From positions 186,001 through 250,000 of the forward strand of contig JADJWN010000004.1 of assembly GCA_016716335.1 (NCBI GenBank): a DNA stretch of 64,000 nt, given 5' to 3'. The translations under genes and the position numbers were made by a program. This stretch comes from Saprospiraceae bacterium (GTDB lineage Bacteria; Bacteroidota; Bacteroidia; Chitinophagales; Saprospiraceae). Below the pieces are notes generated by a model. The model searched no databases and was not told the DNA's origin. It worked only from the letters and a program-made list of their open reading frames with translations. Positions 59,223 through 64,000 of the stretch are shown piece after piece; the first letter of the stretch is position 1, and every line of letters begins with the position of its first letter.

Positions 59223-61709
59223 TTGAACAACTATATTGAATTTTTTGAAACAAAATTATTTGCTCCCTATTCGTATCAAATGGAAGTAAGTAAATATTTA
59301 TTTGATGGTAAAAATATAATTCTTGTAGTCCCTACTGGAGCTGGGAAAACCTGGGCATCGATAATGCCATTTTTATATGCAAGAGAAAACAAACGAAAAG
59401 ATTTTCCTCAAAAAATGATATACAGCTTGCCTCTGCGAACGCTTGCCAACTCTATTTATGAAGATGTGAGCAAGATAGCTGATGCAAGCATTCAGACAGG
59501 GGAATATGGTGAGGATAAATTTTTTGAGAATGACATTATTTTTTCTACTATAGACCAAACATTGAGCAATTTTCTTTGCTTCCCTCTGCCTTTATCTCAA
59601 CGCCAAGCCAATATCAATGCTGGGGCACTGATTGGTAGCTATTTGGTTTTTGATGAATTTCACTTACTTGAGCCATCGCTCTCGATGGGCACAACATTGG
59701 GAATGCTTCGACTTTTAGGCGATTTGAGCAGATGTTGTATTATGACGGCTACTTTGAGCAGTGATTTTGCCAAAATGCTGCAAGAGAATTTGCCTAATTA
59801 TGAAGTCATCACACTTGATGATTTCCCTGAGGACAAGCAAAAAATCAAATCACTATTACCGAATAAAGATAAGAAGAAAATAAACGCACTTGATAAAACC
59901 ATCACGGCAGATGACATCATTAAAAAACACGATAAAAAAACTATTGTGATATGCAATAGGGTAGAGAATGCTCAAAAATTATATCAAGAACTTACAACAA
60001 AAGATCTGACAGGTTTTGTAAACCTTTCAGGTCTGAAAGCAGAGAACATCATTTGCCTTCATTCTCGCTTTTTTGATAGTGATAGAAAAGCAAAAGAAAA
60101 TCGCTTGAAAGCACTCTTTGGAAAAAATGCCGACCCCAACGAACATGCTATTCTCATCTCTACCCAAGTGATAGAAGCCGGTATGGATATTTCGTGTACT
60201 GTGATGCACACTGAAATTTCGCCCATCAACTCGTTTTTGCAAAGAGCTGGTCGTTGTGCAAGGTTTGAAACAGAAACAGGTGAAATTTTTATCTATGATA
60301 TTTTGGAAATTGAAGAACTAGAAAAAATAGCCCTTGAAGTAAGCAATGAAGATGATAAAAAAGAAATAAGGGCAATAAACAATAAGTTTTTGCCTTATCA
60401 AAAAGAATTAGTCGAAAAGTCATTCGTAGAGCTAAAAAAATACAATACTTTAGACGGTGATATACCCAAGCAGTTGGTGGAAAGTGTGTTGACTGAATTT
60501 GAAAATCGGAATATCAGAGAGTTGAAAGACAACAATTTCAACTACGCTAAAATTTTGGAATCCTGGCGAGATTGCCAGAAAAACAATTATCGTAATACCA
60601 TCAGAGATATACAAAGTGTAGAGGTGGTTCTGATTAAAGAAAATCAGAAAGAGGAGGTAGCCAAGTTTCCGTATCGTTACCAATCGGTGGGAATGTACAA
60701 ATGGAGTTTGGTTAGTTGGCTGAATAAAATTGCAAGGGGGGAGGGAGTAAAGCCTTATGATAGTGAAGAAGACACCTTAGCTTGGCAATTAGTAGAGGAC
60801 AATATTTTTGACAGCTTTGGGGAGAATGATGAAGATGTTAAATATAGGTTGGAGAAGATTACAGACTTTTCTCAACTGCCCGCACAGGTTTATGTAAATG
60901 CTGATTTTTTCGGATACAGTGAAACATTAGGATTAAACTGGCTTTTTCAAGAAACCTTTGGAAATATATCACCAAAAAGAGAATACAAAGACAAAGAAGA
61001 GGATTTTAAACCTTTAATCAAAGACACATTTTATCAGCACAACATGGGCTTGATACGTTGTTTTGAGCAGGAGTTTTTGCCCAAACTGGATTTTGCTTTC
61101 ACACAACTTGCCCCTAAAATAAGGAAACCCGAATGGACAAAAGCAGAATTCGAGCAACTTATCAAACTAATGATTATCCTGCACGACTATGGCAAGCTCA
61201 ATGAAAAATGGCAAAAGCCTATGCGTTGCTATCAAGCCAGAAAAGAAGGCAAAGACCCAAAGGACTTCAAAGAAATTTTAGCCCATACCGACTATGACCG
61301 AAATAACCCTACTGACTTGGCTTTGGAGCAGGAATGCAAGCTCTATGAACGGGGGGGACACGCAGGAACGGGGGCGTTTGTGGCTGAAACATTGATTGCA
61401 GATTATTTTGATAGTGAAGATTTGGCTTATGCTGTATCTATGGCAATTGTAAGACATCATAGTCCTCTATCAGACACATATTCAAAGTTTACTATTTCAG
61501 ATAGAAGCTATCAAGCTATGCAAAGGCTTTTAGACAAATTTGGCTATGGTTTTGAACTTTCCAAAAAAGAAGACTTTGAGGGCAAGATGAACTTGAACGG
61601 TTTGGAAACAGATGAGCAAAACATAATGTATCTATTCTTGATACGCCTGTTAAGGTTGTGCGACCAAAAAGCCACTGAAAATCTATCTAATTATTTTACA
61701 GAAAACTAA
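59223..61709 (+). CDS. cas3: Cas3 helicase-nuclease with C-terminal HD domain
   Basis: An 828-residue type I effector helicase and nuclease. The helicase comes first: Walker A PTGAGKT (residues 37-43), DEFH (144-147), the SAT-like motif TATLS, and LQRAGRCAR (339-346). The HD nuclease is at the C terminus: HDYGK (from residue 654), GGH (about 712) and RHH (about 744). This order is opposite to most Cas3 proteins, which have HD first. I start at the TTG at 59223 because the nucleotide-binding Q-motif region (APYSYQMEV) begins before the first ATG (59280). The gene precedes the large-subunit gene by 10 bp. Confidence 0.92.
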   Translation: MNNYIEFFETKLFAPYSYQMEVSKYLFDGKNIILVVPTGAGKTWASIMPFLYARENKRKDFPQKMIYSLPLRTLANSIYEDVSKIADASIQTGEYGEDKFFENDIIFSTIDQTLSNFLCFPLPLSQRQANINAGALIGSYLVFDEFHLLEPSLSMGTTLGMLRLLGDLSRCCIMTATLSSDFAKMLQENLPNYEVITLDDFPEDKQKIKSLLPNKDKKKINALDKTITADDIIKKHDKKTIVICNRVENAQKLYQELTTKDLTGFVNLSGLKAENIICLHSRFFDSDRKAKENRLKALFGKNADPNEHAILISTQVIEAGMDISCTVMHTEISPINSFLQRAGRCARFETETGEIFIYDILEIEELEKIALEVSNEDDKKEIRAINNKFLPYQKELVEKSFVELKKYNTLDGDIPKQLVESVLTEFENRNIRELKDNNFNYAKILESWRDCQKNNYRNTIRDIQSVEVVLIKENQKEEVAKFPYRYQSVGMYKWSLVSWLNKIARGEGVKPYDSEEDTLAWQLVEDNIFDSFGENDEDVKYRLEKITDFSQLPAQVYVNADFFGYSETLGLNWLFQETFGNISPKREYKDKEEDFKPLIKDTFYQHNMGLIRCFEQEFLPKLDFAFTQLAPKIRKPEWTKAEFEQLIKLMIILHDYGKLNEKWQKPMRCYQARKEGKDPKDFKEILAHTDYDRNNPTDLALEQECKLYERGGHAGTGAFVAETLIADYFDSEDLAYAVSMAIVRHHSPLSDTYSKFTISDRSYQAMQRLLDKFGYGFELSKKEDFEGKMNLNGLETDEQNIMYLFLIRLLRLCDQKATENLSNYFTEN

Positions 61710-61719
61710 TTCAACTTTT

Positions 61720-63474
61720 ATGCAGCAACTAAAGGAATACAAAGAGTTCTTCGTAGATAAATACTCTAACACCTACGCTGAAACTTTAGAGGCGTATGGC
61801 TTGGCAAATCTTATTGATGAGATTTTATCACGAAGTAATGTCAGTAACCGAAAGGTAGAAATATTTGATAAAGGATTATACTATCTAATAAAGCCGAGTC
61901 AGAGTATAACAGATGAAATGCTTTCAAAATTGAGCTATTTCCAAATCATAAAATTCTTGAAAAAAGAGGCTGATACAAAAGTACCTGATGATATTGGCAA
62001 TAACTATTATGATTATCCCTATCAGAAAAAAGAATTTGATGAAATAAAAGACAAAAGAAACAAAATCAGTACAGATAAAAAGTTGAAACCTGAAGAGAAA
62101 AAAGAAAAACTTTTGGCTTTACAGAAGCAGTATGAAAGCGAATTTGGAAAAAAATTAGATGAGGCTTTTGATGTATATAAAAATATGGTTAAAAATCCAT
62201 ACACTGGTTATGTGAAAGCTCATTCTATTCTGCATAATAAACAAAAATATTTTTATAGTTTAATAGCTGAGATTTTGGGCTTTTACTCTGCAATACCTAA
62301 TGTTGTTCCAAAAATCAAAAGAGAGTTCAAAATAGATGAAAAGCTCACAGCTCAACAACTATATTCACCCAACCAAGGAAAAGGGCTTAATCAATATAAG
62401 GCAGATAACGCTAATATGACCAATTTAGATAGCTACTGGGTTCAGGAATTGATGAAAATATCTGGTGCTTTACAAATGATGATTTGCCAATTTGTAAAGG
62501 TGGGGAGTAGTTATGACCTGAAAATATTTGTGCCCGAATACAAACAAATTTTATGGAGCAAAGCCAGAGAACTGATGTTAGAGTTCAAAAGGCATTTGAA
62601 AAGTGTTTCACCTATAAAATTAGATATTCTCAACGTGCTAAATTTTTCAGTAAATTTTATTCAAAGAAGTGAAGAATTTACAGGAAGATTGAAGAATACC
62701 ATAAATGGATTCCATTCCGTATATCAAAAGGACTTGGGTCAGAATAAAGCAGTTGCAAACATTGCCTTTTTGGAAATTCCTGATTTTATTGAAATCAAAG
62801 ACCGAAAATCCGCTAATGAATGGATTGAAATTCTTAATTCTCAAAAAAGTATTATTAGTTCTATCAAAGAACAAGGCGATGCCATACAAGGCTTATTAGC
62901 TTATCGCAATTTTTTAAGCGGTGGTGATTTGCAAAGTTTTTTCAAATTCTGTAATTGGTATTCAGTGTATCTGATGCAGGCATTAAGCAAAGAGCAGTAT
63001 TATATCAAACCCTTCAAAATAGAAACTTTAAATCTTTTTTATATGAATATGGACAATGAAACATTAAATCTGAGCGAGATTATCGCCAATGAGGGCTTCA
63101 AGGCAGTTGCCCAAGCCATTCGCAAAAGTACAGTGAGCCTGCAATACACCCCGAAAGATGCTCGTAAGTTCGAAATCCGATACGGCCTGGCTCAGGAGCT
63201 TCAAAACAAATCAAAATCAAAAGCGGATTTGGCAACCTTCATCGGGGAGTTTATCGCAACGTACAATGCTGAAACAGCTAAGGTTGCTGAAAAGAATAGT
63301 GGAACATCTTTCCGTGCAAATGTCAAAGATGAGGAGTTAGCCCAATTCTACACACTTTTAGATAAACACCCTTCTAGACTTATCGGTGCTTTGCTCGCTT
63401 CTTACGGCTTTGCCTTGAAAGCCAAAGAAGTAAAAGAGGAAGGAACAGAAGACCTCAACGAAGAAAATGAATAA
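61720..63474 (+). CDS. candidate Cas8-type large subunit of a type I CRISPR effector
   Basis: A 584-residue protein with no nuclease or helicase motif that I can see. Residues about 105-150 are very Lys/Glu-rich and likely coiled-coil (KKEFDEIKDKRNKISTDK). The rest alternates helices and short strands, with an acidic end (EEGTEDLNEENE). I call it by position: it lies between cas3 and a DevR/Cst2-type cas7, where systems with that Cas7 carry a Cas8-type subunit (Cas8a1/Csx13 or Cst1). Sequence similarity by eye is weak, so the subtype remains open. Confidence 0.65.
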   Translation: MQQLKEYKEFFVDKYSNTYAETLEAYGLANLIDEILSRSNVSNRKVEIFDKGLYYLIKPSQSITDEMLSKLSYFQIIKFLKKEADTKVPDDIGNNYYDYPYQKKEFDEIKDKRNKISTDKKLKPEEKKEKLLALQKQYESEFGKKLDEAFDVYKNMVKNPYTGYVKAHSILHNKQKYFYSLIAEILGFYSAIPNVVPKIKREFKIDEKLTAQQLYSPNQGKGLNQYKADNANMTNLDSYWVQELMKISGALQMMICQFVKVGSSYDLKIFVPEYKQILWSKARELMLEFKRHLKSVSPIKLDILNVLNFSVNFIQRSEEFTGRLKNTINGFHSVYQKDLGQNKAVANIAFLEIPDFIEIKDRKSANEWIEILNSQKSIISSIKEQGDAIQGLLAYRNFLSGGDLQSFFKFCNWYSVYLMQALSKEQYYIKPFKIETLNLFYMNMDNETLNLSEIIANEGFKAVAQAIRKSTVSLQYTPKDARKFEIRYGLAQELQNKSKSKADLATFIGEFIATYNAETAKVAEKNSGTSFRANVKDEELAQFYTLLDKHPSRLIGALLASYGFALKAKEVKEEGTEDLNEENE

Positions 63475-63501
63475 TTTGTAAACTTTTAAATCATAAGTAA
63501 A

Positions 63502-64000
63502 ATGTCAGAGAACAAGAAAATCATCGCTTCTCTTTCCATCAGTGGAGAGATAACACTCAACCTGCACTCTTTAAACAACGAAGGTGGCGAGGGAAACCAA
63601 ATCATCACCCGTCAATTGACCATTATTGACAAAAATGGAGATGAACATACTGTAAATGGGATAAGTGGTGATATGTTTAAGCATATCCACGTAGGGCATT
63701 TAATAAATTTGGCTAAAGAACAAAACATAGACTTATGCTCAAATTGCCAAGTATTTAATCCTAATAGACTTTCAAGTGGTGAAGACTTGGGTAAGCTAAA
63801 CCTGGGAGATGCTTCTGATAAAGATATTGTAGATGCCATTATCAAACTATGCGTTGTGGATGACGCTCACGGAGTGCTGGTAACCAAGATTGGGGGTAAG
63901 AATAAAAACGTACCTCGCAAATCAGTAGTTGAATTTGGTTGGACAGTAGGTATTCCTTACAAAAACAATACAGAAAGCTATGTGCATACCAAATTAGTTT
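63502..64000 (+). CDS. cas7: DevR/Cst2-type Cas7 backbone subunit, partial
   Basis: The first 166 residues of a Cas7-family protein, running off the right edge. The N terminus IIASLSISGEITLNLHSLNNEGGEGNQIITRQ and the segment GISGDMFKHIHVGHLINLA match the DevR/Cst2 family, which forms the crRNA-binding backbone of Cascade. CSNCQVFNPNRLSS resembles the conserved Cys-Asn-Arg region of the family. The start at 63502 is 27 bp after the large-subunit stop. A cas5 gene and the adaptation genes are expected further right but are not seen. Confidence 0.92.
   Translation, partial: MSENKKIIASLSISGEITLNLHSLNNEGGEGNQIITRQLTIIDKNGDEHTVNGISGDMFKHIHVGHLINLAKEQNIDLCSNCQVFNPNRLSSGEDLGKLNLGDASDKDIVDAIIKLCVVDDAHGVLVTKIGGKNKNVPRKSVVEFGWTVGIPYKNNTESYVHTKLV

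Noticed and set aside
1..64000. tRNA or rRNA genes
   Set aside because: Scanned by eye for T-loop and rRNA signatures on both strands; none convincing. A covariance search would be more sensitive.

Overview
The window looks like chromosomal DNA of a Bacteroidota bacterium, probably of the Saprospiria/Saprospiraceae type (lineage inferred, not proven). The reasons are the TAnnTTTG promoter boxes, a type IX secretion (T9SS) C-terminal sorting domain, SprB-type repeats, a BatA-like protein, DUF4199 and MbnP-family proteins, and lipoproteins with short lipoboxes.

Layout. 1-8208: housekeeping and metabolic genes, all on the minus strand: an M4 metallopeptidase running off the left edge, a small lipoprotein, a polyprenyl synthetase, rpsU, pheS, a DUF1295 reductase, a HicAB toxin-antitoxin pair, a ferredoxin-NADP reductase and a DinB-fold protein. 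8497-25165: an AT-rich plus-strand tandem array with a period of about 4.6 kb. Each unit carries a lipoprotein gene followed by a secreted M23-type peptidase gene with a long SprB-repeat tail. Two lipoprotein/peptidase types (A and B) and two leader types (alpha and beta) occur in all four combinations: alpha-A, beta-A, alpha-B, beta-B. Three tails share the same in-frame stops; the fourth unit is short and intact and ends in a T9SS sorting domain. This array is the most unusual object in the window. I read it as a recombining family of surface or secreted effector-like peptidases, each with a cognate lipoprotein.

25469-30363: BatA-like protein, dihydroorotase-like protein, DUF4199 protein and a GT2 glycosyltransferase, co-directional. 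30550-42390: mostly minus-strand genes (rpmA, rplU, a lipoprotein, MscS channel, a very large NtrY-like histidine kinase, lpxB, surE), with RNase P RNA and a thioredoxin-fold protein on the plus strand. 42391-43040: an intergenic repeat region with a partner copy in inverted orientation at 49.8-50.0 kb. 43041-48225: a hypothetical gene, an old-yellow-enzyme homologue, and a copper-linked cluster with an MbnP/MbnH-like pair. 48323-51093: a MoxR-type ATPase with its vWA partner. 51475-56664: a pterin dehydratase, a Crp/Fnr regulator, a DsrE / DsrC-TusE / sulfide:quinone oxidoreductase operon, and a Tat-exported alkaline phosphatase. 57017-64000: a WYL regulator, a HIRAN protein, and a type I CRISPR-Cas operon (cas6, cas3 with a C-terminal HD domain, a large-subunit candidate, a DevR/Cst2-type cas7) running off the right edge. 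No CRISPR array lies inside the window.

Several conserved single-copy genes (M4 peptidase, lpxB, the MbnH-like cytochrome, the vWA protein, alkaline phosphatase) each carry a frameshift repairable by one base, mostly in short homopolymers. This suggests consensus errors, so some, but not all, of the lesions in the 8.5-25 kb array may be technical.
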